From NCBI RefSeq assembly GCF_002101885.1, contig NZ_LQPS01000054.1, positions 124,001 through 188,000 of the forward strand: a stretch of DNA of 64,000 nucleotides, in the 5' to 3' direction. Of this stretch, positions 6,817 through 15,343 are shown in pieces (position 1 is the first letter of the stretch; each line of letters begins with the position of its first letter). The notes under the pieces are model-generated. The model did not search any database and had not been told where the DNA came from. It was given only the letters and a program-made list of their open reading frames with translations. The DNA comes from Mycolicibacter senuensis (lineage in GTDB: Bacteria; Actinomycetota; Actinomycetes; Mycobacteriales; Mycobacteriaceae). Both the position numbers and the translations under genes were made by a program.

Positions 6817-8534
6817 GCCTGACGAGCATCCCCGGCAAGCAACTGTTACCGCGGCGCCCGTATCCGCCCCGAGGCGGCCCGCGAGGGGCCTTGCTCTACC
6901 GGGTCATCGCCACCACCGACCACAAGCTCATCGGCATCTTGTACATGGTGACCACGTTCAGCTTCTTTCTGATCGCCGGCCTGATGGCCCTGCTGATGCG
7001 CACCGAGCTGGCCGCGCCCGGCCTGCAGTTCCTGTCCAACGAGCAGTACAACCAGTTGTTCACCATGCACGGCACCATCATGTTGCTGCTGTATGCCACC
7101 CCGATCGTGTTCGGCTTCGCCAACCTGGTGCTGCCGCTGCAGATCGGGGCGCCGGACGTGGCCTTCCCGCGGCTCAACGCCTTCAGTTACTGGCTGTATC
7201 TGTTCGGCGGGCTGATCGTCGTCGCCGGCTTCCTGACGCCGGGCGGCGCCGCGGATTTCGGGTGGACGGCCTACTCGCCGCTGAGCGGGGCGATCCACGC
7301 CCCCGGAGCGGGAGCCGACCTGTGGATCATGGGGCTGGTGCTCTCCGGGCTGGGCACGATCCTGGGCGCGGTCAACATGATCACCACGGTGATCTGCATG
7401 CGCGCTCCCGGCATGACGATGTTCCGGATGCCGATCTTCACCTGGAATGTGCTGATCACCTCGATTCTGGTGCTGATCGTCTTCCCGATGCTGACCGCGG
7501 CCCTGCTCGGACTGGCGGTCGATCGTCACCTGGGCGGCAACGTCTTTGATGCGGCGAACGGCGGAGCGTTGCTGTGGCAGCACCTGTTCTGGTATTTCGG
7601 TCACCCCGAGGTGTACATCGTCGCGTTGCCGTTCTTCGGCATCGTCACCGAGATCTTCCCGGTGTTCGCCCGCAAGCCGCTGTTCGGCTACAGCCAGATG
7701 GTGTACGCGACGATGAGCATCGCCGGCCTGTCGACGGCGGTGTGGGCGCACCACATGTTCGCCACCGGCGCGGTGCTGTTGCCGTTCTTCGCGTTCATGA
7801 GCTTCCTGATCGCGGTGCCGACCGGTATCAAGTTCTTCAACTGGATCGGCACGATGTGGCGGGGCCAGTTGACGTTCGAGACGCCGATGCTGTTCTCGCT
7901 CGGGTTCGCGGTGACGTTTCTGGCGGGCGGGCTGACCGGGGTGATGCTGGCCAGTCCGCCGCTGGATTTCCACGTCCACGACAGCTATTTCGTGGTGGCG
8001 CACTTCCACTACGTGCTGTTCGGCACCATCGTGTTCTCGACGTTCGCCGGGATCTACTTCTGGTTCCCGAAGATGACCGGCCGGTTGCTCGACGAGCGGC
8101 TGGGCCGGCTGCATTTCTGGCTGACGTTCATCGGTTTCCACACCGCGTTTTTGGTGCAGCACTGGCTGGGCAACATGGGGATGCCGCGCCGCTACGCCGA
8201 CTACCTGGGCACCGACGGGTTCCAGCCGTTCAACATCGTCTCCACCGCCGGGGCCTTCATCCTGGCCGCCTCGGTTCTGCCGTTCTTGTGGAACGTGTTT
8301 CGCAGCTGGCGCTACGGCGAGGTGGTGACCGTCGATGACCCGTGGGGTTACGGCAACTCGCTGGAATGGGCGACCAGTTGCCCGCCGCCGCGGCACAACT
8401 TCACCGAACTGCCCCGGATCCGTTCGGAGCGGCCGGCGTTCGAACTGCACTATCCGCACATGGTGCCCCGGCTCCGCGACGAGCTCCACATCGGGCGCCG
8501 GGAGATCGCTGAGCCGCTCGCGTCACGCGACTGA
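6813..8534 (+). CDS. ctaD: cytochrome c oxidase subunit I (aa3-type)
   Basis: The 573-residue, twelve-helix membrane protein is the catalytic subunit of the aa3 terminal oxidase, which reduces O2 to water and pumps protons. Ligands are visible: MHGTIM for heme a, GHPEVYI with the CuB His and cross-linked Tyr, AHHMF for CuB, and AHFHYVLFG for hemes a and a3. The C-terminus matches the mycobacterial type. In M. tuberculosis ctaD (Rv3043c) lies elsewhere, next to serB2, so this copy may be a second paralogue. No other oxidase subunit is adjacent. The GTG start overlaps a short leader frame, which may set its expression. Confidence 0.93.
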   Translation: MSLTSIPGKQLLPRRPYPPRGGPRGALLYRVIATTDHKLIGILYMVTTFSFFLIAGLMALLMRTELAAPGLQFLSNEQYNQLFTMHGTIMLLLYATPIVFGFANLVLPLQIGAPDVAFPRLNAFSYWLYLFGGLIVVAGFLTPGGAADFGWTAYSPLSGAIHAPGAGADLWIMGLVLSGLGTILGAVNMITTVICMRAPGMTMFRMPIFTWNVLITSILVLIVFPMLTAALLGLAVDRHLGGNVFDAANGGALLWQHLFWYFGHPEVYIVALPFFGIVTEIFPVFARKPLFGYSQMVYATMSIAGLSTAVWAHHMFATGAVLLPFFAFMSFLIAVPTGIKFFNWIGTMWRGQLTFETPMLFSLGFAVTFLAGGLTGVMLASPPLDFHVHDSYFVVAHFHYVLFGTIVFSTFAGIYFWFPKMTGRLLDERLGRLHFWLTFIGFHTAFLVQHWLGNMGMPRRYADYLGTDGFQPFNIVSTAGAFILAASVLPFLWNVFRSWRYGEVVTVDDPWGYGNSLEWATSCPPPRHNFTELPRIRSERPAFELHYPHMVPRLRDELHIGRREIAEPLASRD

Positions 8535-8544
8535 TCGTGGGCGA

Positions 8545-8564
8545 GGTCAGCCGCTGCGGCGACC
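8545..8564. terminator. hairpin between convergent ctaD and regulator genes
   Basis: GGTC (8545-8548) pairs with GACC (8561-8564), and CCGC (8551-8554) pairs with GCGG (8556-8559), giving a GC-rich stem in the 32-bp gap between converging genes. There is no T tract. Confidence 0.35.
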
Positions 8565-8566
8565 GG

Positions 8567-9298
8567 TCAGGGACCGATGACCCGGGCGATGCACAACTCC
8601 GGCTCGACGAACGGATCCAACTCGGCGTGCAGTGCGGCCTTTTCGTCGTCGGCATCGGTGTTGAGCAGTCCGCGCAGCAGACCCAGGTGCATGGCGCAGC
8701 TGACCTCCGGATGGGAGCGTGCCAGGTCGCGGACCGGGCAGGCGTGCAGCCGGATCGCACACTCGCGGCGGCCGTCGTCGACGTCGGCCGGCGCGGTGAT
8801 CTCCGGGCCGAACCCCATTCGTTCGAAGGCCTCGGCGATCCGGCCGGTGCGGTCAGCGAGGGCCGGTGCCGTCGTGCCCGACTCGGCGGCGTCAGCGGCC
8901 TCGCCGGAGCCGTCCTGGGCCATGATCCGGTCGGCCCAGCGCCGGCCGGCCCGTTCGGCGCGCTCCCGGCGCTCGGCGGCGGTGTCGCCGAGTTCCATCG
9001 CGAGGATCTCGGCGAGGCCCCGGTAATCCAACCGGTCGCGCACCGCGACGTAGCCGGTGCGGGGGCGACCGACGCCGTCCCGCTTGATCCGGGTGCGCGC
9101 GACCGAGCCGTCCTCACACAGTGCGTCGAGGTGGAACCGCACGGTGGTGACGTGCAAGTCCATCTGGGTGGCTATCTCGGAGGCATCCACGGCGCCGGTT
9201 GCGCAGCTGACCAACCGCAGCACCCGTTCCCGCTGCTGGTTACGCGGCAACCGGCGGCCGCGTTCGGCGCCGCGCCGCTGGTCGGACTGGTCGTGCAT
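8567..9298 (-). CDS. winged-helix regulator with conserved cysteines (ArsR/SufR-like)
   Basis: The 243-residue protein begins with a basic segment and a winged helix-turn-helix (about 25-85) including VTTVRFHLDAL and the wing around RDGVGRPR. The C-terminal half carries C180, C187, C201 and C236, with the motifs HACPVRDLA and EVSCAMHLGLL. This resembles the pattern that binds a metal or Fe-S cluster in SufR-type regulators. Such proteins sense redox state, O2 or metal and control Fe-S or respiratory genes. It lies tail-to-tail with ctaD and head-to-head with fadD36, separated by an AT-rich promoter region (about 9325-9355). Targets are unknown; the link to the oxidase is only by position. Confidence 0.78.
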   Translation of the reverse strand: MHDQSDQRRGAERGRRLPRNQQRERVLRLVSCATGAVDASEIATQMDLHVTTVRFHLDALCEDGSVARTRIKRDGVGRPRTGYVAVRDRLDYRGLAEILAMELGDTAAERRERAERAGRRWADRIMAQDGSGEAADAAESGTTAPALADRTGRIAEAFERMGFGPEITAPADVDDGRRECAIRLHACPVRDLARSHPEVSCAMHLGLLRGLLNTDADDEKAALHAELDPFVEPELCIARVIGP

Positions 9299-9416
9299 CG
9301 GTGTGCCTCTCGTGAAGCCGTCTCCACAAATTTAATGGAACAAACTCGTTGATACCACTTACGGCGGTGGCCGGTTGTCCGGCTGAGCGGCCACGGCCGG
9401 CCGGGCCGGTAACCGG

Positions 9417-9422
9417 TAACGT
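9417..9422 (+). promoter_or_regulatory. -10 box TAACGT of leaderless fadD36
   Basis: TAACGT fits TANNNT and ends 7 nt before the GTG at 9430, which also matches the recalled start of M. tuberculosis FadD36. This favours 9430 over the longer upstream frame that begins at 9349. Confidence 0.5.
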
Positions 9423-9429
9423 CCCCCTG

Positions 9430-10842
9430 GTGCTGCTGACCTCGCTGGATACCCATGCCGACGATATTGCCGATGCGGTACGCATCGATGACACCACGCT
9501 CAGCCGGGCCGACCTGAGGGCCGCGGCGGCGGCGGCGCTCGAAGACCTCGGCGGCGCGGGGCGGGTCGCGGTGCTGGCCACCCCGACGGTGTCGACCGTG
9601 CTGGCCGTCGCCGGTTGCCTGCTCGCCGGGTTGCCGGTGGTCCCGGTCCCCGCCGACGTCGGCGTCGCCGAACGCGCCCACATCCTGCGTGACTCGAACG
9701 CGCAGGCCTGGCTGGGGGAGCGGCCCGACGAACTCGCCGGCCTGCCGCATGTGCCGGTGCGGCGTGGCGTCGGTGCGTCGAGCCTCCCCGAACCGCCGGG
9801 CGAAGACGACGCCGCGCTGGTCATCTACACCTCCGGCACCACCGGCCCGCCCAAGGGTGTGCAGCTGAGCCGGCGGGCGCTGGCCGCCGACCTGGACGCG
9901 CTGGCCCAGGCCTGGCAGTGGAGTCCCGAGGACGTCTTGGTCCACGGCCTGCCGATGTATCACGTTCACGGCCTGGTGTTGGGACTGCTGGGATCGCTGC
10001 GGGTCGGCAACCGCTTCGTGCACACCGGCAAGCCGACGCCGCAGGCCTACGCGCGGGCCTGCACCGAACTGGGCGGCACGCTGTATTTCGGGGTGCCCAC
10101 GGTGTGGTCGCGGGTGGTGGCCGACGCCGGTGCCGCCGAAGCGCTGCGGCCGGCCCGGCTGCTGGTCTCGGGCAGTGCGGCGCTGCCGGTCCCGGTGTTC
10201 GACGCGCTCGTCGCCCGGACCGGCCACCAGCCCATCGAGCGCTACGGCAGCACCGAATCGCTGATCACGGTGAGCACCCGCGTCGACGGTGAACGCAGAC
10301 CCGGATGGGTGGGCCTGCCGCTGCACGGCGTGCAGACCCGGCTCATCGGGGAGGACGGCGACCCGGTCCCGCACGACGGAGCGACCATCGGGCGGCTGGC
10401 GGTGCGCGGACCGACACTGTTCGACGGCTACCTCAACCTGCCCGAGGCGACCGCGGCGGCCTTCGACGCCGACGGCTGGTACCGCACCGGGGACGTCGCG
10501 GTCATCGACGCCGACGGGATGCACCGGATCGTCGGCCGCGAATCGGTGGACCTGATCAAGACCGGCGGGTTCCGGGTCGGCGCCGGTGAGATCGAGACCG
10601 CCCTGCTCGGGCATCCCGCGGTGGCCGAGGTGGCCGTCGTCGGACTGCCCGACGACGACCTGGGCCAGCGCATCGTCGCGTTCGTTGTCGCCGCCCCGAA
10701 CGACACGGCGACATCCGACGAGCTGATCGACTACGTGGGCCGACAGTTGTCGGCTCACAAACGCCCGCGCGAGGTGCGGATGGTGGATGCGCTGCCGCGC
10801 AACGCAATGGGAAAGGTACTCAAGAAGGCATTGCTGCCGTAG
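9430..10842 (+). CDS. fadD36: acyl-CoA synthetase FadD36
   Basis: The 470-residue adenylate-forming enzyme matches M. tuberculosis FadD36 (Rv1193) closely as recalled. Motifs include the P-loop YTSGTTGPPKG, the adenine-binding YGSTES, the hinge YRTGD and the catalytic lysine segment near NAMGKVLKK. It activates a carboxylic acid as acyl-AMP and then transfers it to CoA. Homologues have been linked to malonyl- or methylmalonyl-type substrates, and the exact substrate here is not readable. The gene starts the long block of conserved order with M. tuberculosis. Start chosen at GTG 9430 from homology and the adjacent -10 box. Confidence 0.93.
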   Translation: MLLTSLDTHADDIADAVRIDDTTLSRADLRAAAAAALEDLGGAGRVAVLATPTVSTVLAVAGCLLAGLPVVPVPADVGVAERAHILRDSNAQAWLGERPDELAGLPHVPVRRGVGASSLPEPPGEDDAALVIYTSGTTGPPKGVQLSRRALAADLDALAQAWQWSPEDVLVHGLPMYHVHGLVLGLLGSLRVGNRFVHTGKPTPQAYARACTELGGTLYFGVPTVWSRVVADAGAAEALRPARLLVSGSAALPVPVFDALVARTGHQPIERYGSTESLITVSTRVDGERRPGWVGLPLHGVQTRLIGEDGDPVPHDGATIGRLAVRGPTLFDGYLNLPEATAAAFDADGWYRTGDVAVIDADGMHRIVGRESVDLIKTGGFRVGAGEIETALLGHPAVAEVAVVGLPDDDLGQRIVAFVVAAPNDTATSDELIDYVGRQLSAHKRPREVRMVDALPRNAMGKVLKKALLP

Positions 10843-10883
10843 GCTCGCGCTTGCGCGAACCGGAAACCAGAAGGGTGGGCCCC

Positions 10884-11171
10884 GTGAAAACTTGGACTCT
10901 TGCCGCCGGCGCACTCCTCGCCGGCGCGACGCTGCTGCTCGGTGGCTGCTCGGAGGTCAGCAAGGTCATCAACAAGGGCGGCGACACCACCTGCCAGGAG
11001 TTCAACAGCCACGACGACGAGAAGCAGCGCTCGGAAGTCTCCAAGATGCTCAAGGACAAGAACGGCAACGAGCCGTCCAACATGGAGCTGTCCGCGACGC
11101 GGGTGGCGGTCAGCGCCTACTGCAAGACGATCGGTAAGGACAGCGACAAGATCAGCAGCGCGATGCTGTAA
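10884..11171 (+). CDS. small secreted lipoprotein, HdeA-like size and cysteine pattern
   Basis: The 95-residue product begins with a lipoprotein signal peptide ending in LLLGGC, so the mature protein would be lipid-anchored outside the membrane. The mature part is charged and helical, with two further cysteines (in TTCQEF and SAYCKTI) spaced to form one disulfide. Small mycobacterial proteins of this build are sometimes classed as HdeA-type acid-stress chaperones; I regard that as possible only. The GTG at 10884 follows a purine-rich AGAAGGGTGGG stretch. It lies 41 bp after fadD36 and converges on a TetR gene. Confidence 0.75.
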   Translation: MKTWTLAAGALLAGATLLLGGCSEVSKVINKGGDTTCQEFNSHDDEKQRSEVSKMLKDKNGNEPSNMELSATRVAVSAYCKTIGKDSDKISSAML

Positions 11172-11186
11172 CCGCCGGCTGAACGC

Positions 11187-11885
11187 TCAATCGCCGTCGG
11201 GATGGGTGCTGAGGCGGTCAGCGCCGGGGCCCGCCGGTTCCCAGGTCCGCATCGCGGCGTCGACGGCGTCGTCGTCCATCGCGGCCACCGGTAGCGGCAA
11301 TTGGTCGGTGCGGTAACGCATCCCGTCGAGGAGGAGGGCCACATAGCGGCGCCACAGGTCTGCGTCGACGTGGCCGGCGAACTCGCTGACCGTGCCGGCC
11401 AGCAGCCCGAATATGGGCATGTCGGTATCGGACAGTTCGGGACGCAGGCGGCCGTCGGCCCGTGCGCGCTCGACGAGCCGTTTCAGGATCGGAACAAGTC
11501 GCTCCTGGGCGGCGGTCACCCGATCGGCCCCGTAGCTCTTGCTGAAGGCGATCTCCCGCAATCCGCGGTCGGTCGCGGTGATCTGACACATCTGCTCGAC
11601 GTACCACACGAACCCCTGCCATGGGTCTGGTTGGCGCAGAGCTGATTCCGCCAGGTCGGCCAGCTGGTGGAGGCCGTCGGCGAAGATCGCCTCGAATAGC
11701 TCCTCCTTGCTGCCGAACCTGCGGTACACGGTGCCTACTCCCACGCCCGCGTGGTGCGCGACGTCATTGAGATTGGGTTCGAGGCCCTTGCGGGCAAACA
11801 GATCTCGGGCGGCCTCCAAGACCCGCTTGCGATTGCGCTCGGCGTCCTTGCGCAGCGGGCGGCCCGTTGTGTTACTCGCGCTCAC
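11187..11885 (-). CDS. TetR family regulator divergent from mmpS-mmpL
   Basis: From GTG 11885 the product has 232 residues. The N-terminal HTH covers RVLEAARDLFARKG and VGVGTVYRRFGSKEELF, and the C-terminal ligand domain (with EIAFSKSYG) is of the type found in many actinobacterial TetR proteins. A TTG at 11912 would add 9 residues, but the -10-like box AGTGTA complement (11894-11899) lies 8 nt before the GTG, making the shorter form likely. It is divergent from the transporter pair 119 bp away and is the obvious candidate regulator. M. tuberculosis mmpS4-mmpL4 also has a TetR neighbour (Rv0452). Confidence 0.85.
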   Translation of the reverse strand: MSASNTTGRPLRKDAERNRKRVLEAARDLFARKGLEPNLNDVAHHAGVGVGTVYRRFGSKEELFEAIFADGLHQLADLAESALRQPDPWQGFVWYVEQMCQITATDRGLREIAFSKSYGADRVTAAQERLVPILKRLVERARADGRLRPELSDTDMPIFGLLAGTVSEFAGHVDADLWRRYVALLLDGMRYRTDQLPLPVAAMDDDAVDAAMRTWEPAGPGADRLSTHPDGD

Positions 11886-11921
11886 ATCGGCCGAGTGTAA
11901 TGCGCGCAACAAAAAACCGGA

Positions 11922-11950
11922 TTGACTTCATCCACTTATGTAGTTAGCTT
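11922..11950 (+). promoter_or_regulatory. SigA-type promoter of mmpS-mmpL
   Basis: TTGACT (11922-11927) and TAGCTT (11945-11950) are separated by exactly 17 bp, a near-ideal housekeeping promoter. A short inverted repeat TAGC-TTG-GCTA (11945-11955) overlaps the -10 box and could be part of a repressor site. Confidence 0.6.
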
Positions 11951-12004
11951 GGCTACTCGGAGAGCCGCAGGACTGCCCCCGGGCCGACATCGGGAAAGGT
12001 GACG

Positions 12005-12430
12005 ATGACAAGGCTGCTAGGCCGGGTGTGGTTGCCCGTCTTGATCGTGACCGCCGCGGCGGCGGGTGTCGTCGCCGTCGCCCAGCTGCGAACGGTGTTC
12101 GGTGCGCATCCCGTCGTGGTGACCGACATCTCCTCGGATAACGCCGAGGACTTCAACCCGAAGTTCGTCACCTATGAAGTCTTCGGCTCGGGCAGCAGCG
12201 CCGTCATCAATTACATGGATCTCGAAGGCAAGCCGCAGCGCGTGGCGAGCGCGGCGCTGCCCTGGACGCTGACGCTGGAGACCACCTTGCCCTCGGTCAT
12301 GCCCAACATCCTGGCCCAGAGCGACGGCGACAGCATCAGCTGCCGGGTCACCGTCGACGACGAGATCAAACAGGAACGGACCGCTACCGGAGTGAATGCC
12401 GAGACCTTCTGCTTCGTGAAGGCAGCATGA
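12005..12430 (+). CDS. MmpS family membrane protein
   Basis: The 141-residue product has one N-terminal transmembrane segment (about 8-28) followed by a periplasmic beta-rich domain with two cysteines (SISCRV and AETFCFV), the plan of MmpS4/MmpS5. MmpS proteins work with an MmpL pump as accessory subunits, in the best-known cases exporting mycobactin-type siderophores and some drugs. The ATG at 12005 is preferred because AAGG lies 5 nt before it; the GTG at 11999 would add two residues. The stop overlaps the mmpL start by 4 bp (ATGA), so the two are translated together. Confidence 0.9.
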   Translation: MTRLLGRVWLPVLIVTAAAAGVVAVAQLRTVFGAHPVVVTDISSDNAEDFNPKFVTYEVFGSGSSAVINYMDLEGKPQRVASAALPWTLTLETTLPSVMPNILAQSDGDSISCRVTVDDEIKQERTATGVNAETFCFVKAA

Positions 12431-15333
12431 CCGCGCCGACGGACGACACGCCGCCCGAGGCCGTCGCGCAGGCTCGCCACGCCGAGCGTCCGCTGCTTCC
12501 CCGGCTCATCCGGCGGTTCGCTGTGCCGATCATCCTGGCGTGGATCGCCCTCATCGCCGTCCTGAATATCGTTGTGCCGCAGCTGGAGGAAGTCGGCAAG
12601 CTGCGCGCGGTGTCGATGAGCCCCAACGACGCGCCGTCGATGATCGCCACCAAGCGGGTAGGCAAGGTGTTCGAAGAGTACGACACCAGCAGCTCGGTGA
12701 TGGTGGTGCTCGAAGGCGACGAGCCCCTGGGCGCGCAGGCGCACGACTTCTACGATCGGATGGTGCGCGACCTGCGCGCCGACACCGCCCACGTGCAGCA
12801 TGTGCAAGACTTCTGGGGCGACACGCTGACTGCCAAGGGCGCCCAGAGCGCCGACGGCAAGGCCGCCTACGTTCAGGTCTACATCGCCGGTGATCAGGGT
12901 GAGACGCTGGCGAACGAGTCGGTGGATGCGGTGCGCCACATCGCATCCCAGGGCCCCGCCCCCGACGGGGTGAAGGCCTACGTCACCGGGCCGGCGGCCA
13001 CCAGCACCGACCAGAACCACGTCGGCGATGAGAGTATGAAACTCATCGAACGGCTCACCTTCGCCGTGATCACGGTGATGCTGTTGACCGTCTACCGATC
13101 CGTCATCACCACACTGATCGTGCTCGCCATGGTCGTACTCGAGCTGTCAGGTGCCCGGGGGGCGGTGGCATTCCTGGGTTACCACAACCTGTTCGGCCTG
13201 ACGACCTTCGCCACCAACCTGCTGGTGACCTTGGCGATCGCCGCCTCCACCGATTACGCGATCTTCCTGATCGGCCGATACCAGGAGGCGCGCAAGGCCG
13301 GTGAGGACCGAGAATCCGCGTACTACACCATGTTCGGCGGCACGGCGCACGTGGTGCTGGCCTCAGGGCTGACCATCGCCGGGGCGACGCTGTGTCTGCA
13401 CTTCACCCGACTGCCGTACTTCCAGACGATGGGTATCCCGCTGGCGATCGGGATGGTGATCGTGGTGGCGGCAGCCCTGACGCTGGGACCCGCGGTGATC
13501 TCGGTGTGCAGCCGCTTCGGCCGGGTGCTGGAGCCCAAGCGCATCAGCGCGGCCCGCGGATGGCACCGGGTCGGCACCTCGACCGTCCGCTGGCCGGGGG
13601 CGATCCTGGTGGTCGCCGTCGCGGCGTCGCTGATCGGCCTACTGGCCCTGCCGGGTTACCACACGAGCTACAACGACCGCATCTACCTGCCCGACGACGT
13701 CGCGGCGAACGTGGGCTACGCGGCGGCGACCCGGCACTTCTCCGAAGCGAAGATGAACCCGGACCTGATGATGATCGAAACCGACCGGGATCTGCGCAAC
13801 CCGGCAGACTTTCTGGTGATCGACAAGATCGCCAAGGCCCTCAAGAATGTGCACGGTATCGCCCAGGTGCAGACCATCACCCGCCCCGACGGTGACCCGA
13901 TCAAACACTCGACGATCCCCTACACCATCGGCCAGAGCGGTACCGCCGCGCTGATGAACAACGACTACATGCAGACCAACCTGGAGAACCTGCTCAGTCA
14001 GGCCGACGACCTGCAGGCCAGCATCGACTCGATGACCGAGATGATGAGGATCCAGACGGATCTGGCCGCGGTGTCGCAACGGATGGCAGACAAGATGGCG
14101 AAGACCTCCGACGACATCTCCGACATGCGGGACCACATGGCCGATTTCGACGATTTCTTCCGGGTGTTCCGTAACTACTTCTACTGGGAGCCGCACTGCT
14201 TCGACATCCCCATCTGCTGGGCGCTGCGATCGGTCTTCGACAGCCTGGACGGCATCGACACCATGTCCGGCGACTTCGACGACCTGGTTCCCGACATGCA
14301 ACGCATGGCCGAGCTGATGCCGCAGATGGTCGCCGTGATGCCGGCGCAGATCCAGTCGATGAAAAACCAGAAGCAGACGCTGCTCAACCAGTACCAGGTG
14401 CAGAAGGCCCAGCAGGACCAGAACATGGCCATGCAGGAGAATTCCACGGCGATGGGCGAGGCGTTCGACGCCGCCAAGAACGACGACTCGTTCTACCTGC
14501 CGCCGGAGGCCTTCGAGACCGCCGACTTCAAGCGGGGCATCAAACTGTTCATGTCACCCGATGGACATGCGGTGCGGTTCACCATCATTCACCAAGGTGA
14601 TCCGTTGACCCCCGAGGGAACATCGCGCATCGACCCGCTCAAGGTCGCGGCGGCCGATGCCATCAAGGGAACGCCGCTCGAAGGCGCCCGGATCTACCTC
14701 GGCGGCAGTGCGGCGATGTTCCACGACATGCAGCAGGGCGCCAACTTCGACCTGCTGATCGTCGGGGCGGCCGCACTCGTGCTGATCTTCATCATCATGC
14801 TGGTCCTCACCCGCGCCGTGGTCGCCGCAACGGTGATCGTCGGCACGGTGGTGCTCAGTCTCGGCTCGGCGTTCGGTCTGTCGGTGGTGCTCTGGCAACA
14901 CCTCGTCGGCATCCCGCTGCACTGGATGGTGCTGCCGATGTCGGTCATCATCCTGCTCGCCGTCGGAGCCGACTACAACCTGCTGCTGGTCGCGCGCATC
15001 CGGGAGGAGATCCACGCCGGTCTGCACACCGGGCTCATCCGCGCCATGGTCGGCACCGGCGCCGTGGTCACCGCGGCGGGTCTGGTGTTCGCCTTCACCA
15101 TGGCCTCCATGGCCGTGAGCGCATTGATCGTGATCGGCCAGGTCGGCACGACCATCGGACTGGGCCTGCTGTTCGACACCTTGATCGTCCGGTCCCTGAT
15201 GACACCGTCGATAGCCACCCTGCTCGGACGCTGGTTCTGGTGGCCGCAGCTCGTGCGCCCGCGCCCGCGTCCGCAGCCCTGGCCGCAACCGAGTACCGCG
15301 GAGCCCGTGGCCGAGGGGGCGGCACGGGTCTGA
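12427..15333 (+). CDS. MmpL family RND transporter
   Basis: The 968-residue protein has the MmpL plan: a transmembrane helix, a periplasmic domain, five helices, a second large periplasmic domain and a final helix bundle. The second periplasmic domain contains a long Met/Gln-rich coiled coil (near NQYQVQKAQQDQNMAMQ), typical of the MmpL4/MmpL5 group rather than the MmpL3 group. It probably uses the proton gradient to export a lipid, siderophore or drug with the MmpS protein encoded just upstream. The pair sits between the fadD36 block and dapD, where recalled M. tuberculosis order has esx and PE/PPE genes. The cargo is not readable from sequence. Confidence 0.93.
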   Translation: MTAPTDDTPPEAVAQARHAERPLLPRLIRRFAVPIILAWIALIAVLNIVVPQLEEVGKLRAVSMSPNDAPSMIATKRVGKVFEEYDTSSSVMVVLEGDEPLGAQAHDFYDRMVRDLRADTAHVQHVQDFWGDTLTAKGAQSADGKAAYVQVYIAGDQGETLANESVDAVRHIASQGPAPDGVKAYVTGPAATSTDQNHVGDESMKLIERLTFAVITVMLLTVYRSVITTLIVLAMVVLELSGARGAVAFLGYHNLFGLTTFATNLLVTLAIAASTDYAIFLIGRYQEARKAGEDRESAYYTMFGGTAHVVLASGLTIAGATLCLHFTRLPYFQTMGIPLAIGMVIVVAAALTLGPAVISVCSRFGRVLEPKRISAARGWHRVGTSTVRWPGAILVVAVAASLIGLLALPGYHTSYNDRIYLPDDVAANVGYAAATRHFSEAKMNPDLMMIETDRDLRNPADFLVIDKIAKALKNVHGIAQVQTITRPDGDPIKHSTIPYTIGQSGTAALMNNDYMQTNLENLLSQADDLQASIDSMTEMMRIQTDLAAVSQRMADKMAKTSDDISDMRDHMADFDDFFRVFRNYFYWEPHCFDIPICWALRSVFDSLDGIDTMSGDFDDLVPDMQRMAELMPQMVAVMPAQIQSMKNQKQTLLNQYQVQKAQQDQNMAMQENSTAMGEAFDAAKNDDSFYLPPEAFETADFKRGIKLFMSPDGHAVRFTIIHQGDPLTPEGTSRIDPLKVAAADAIKGTPLEGARIYLGGSAAMFHDMQQGANFDLLIVGAAALVLIFIIMLVLTRAVVAATVIVGTVVLSLGSAFGLSVVLWQHLVGIPLHWMVLPMSVIILLAVGADYNLLLVARIREEIHAGLHTGLIRAMVGTGAVVTAAGLVFAFTMASMAVSALIVIGQVGTTIGLGLLFDTLIVRSLMTPSIATLLGRWFWWPQLVRPRPRPQPWPQPSTAEPVAEGAARV

Positions 15334-15343
15334 TCGCCGCCCT

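Noticed and set aside
6846..8489. 547-residue minus-strand ORF opposite ctaD
   Set aside because: It is antisense to a gene with clear catalytic ligands and is rich in Gln, Glu, His and Arg, as expected of an antisense frame of GC-rich coding DNA.
9172..10914. 580-residue minus-strand ORF opposite fadD36
   Set aside because: Most of it is antisense to fadD36 and its composition is random-like; only its end coincides with the real regulator gene in another frame.
12211..13020. 269-residue minus-strand ORF opposite mmpS and mmpL
   Set aside because: It is antisense to the MmpS/MmpL genes, which have the full family architecture and coupled starts.
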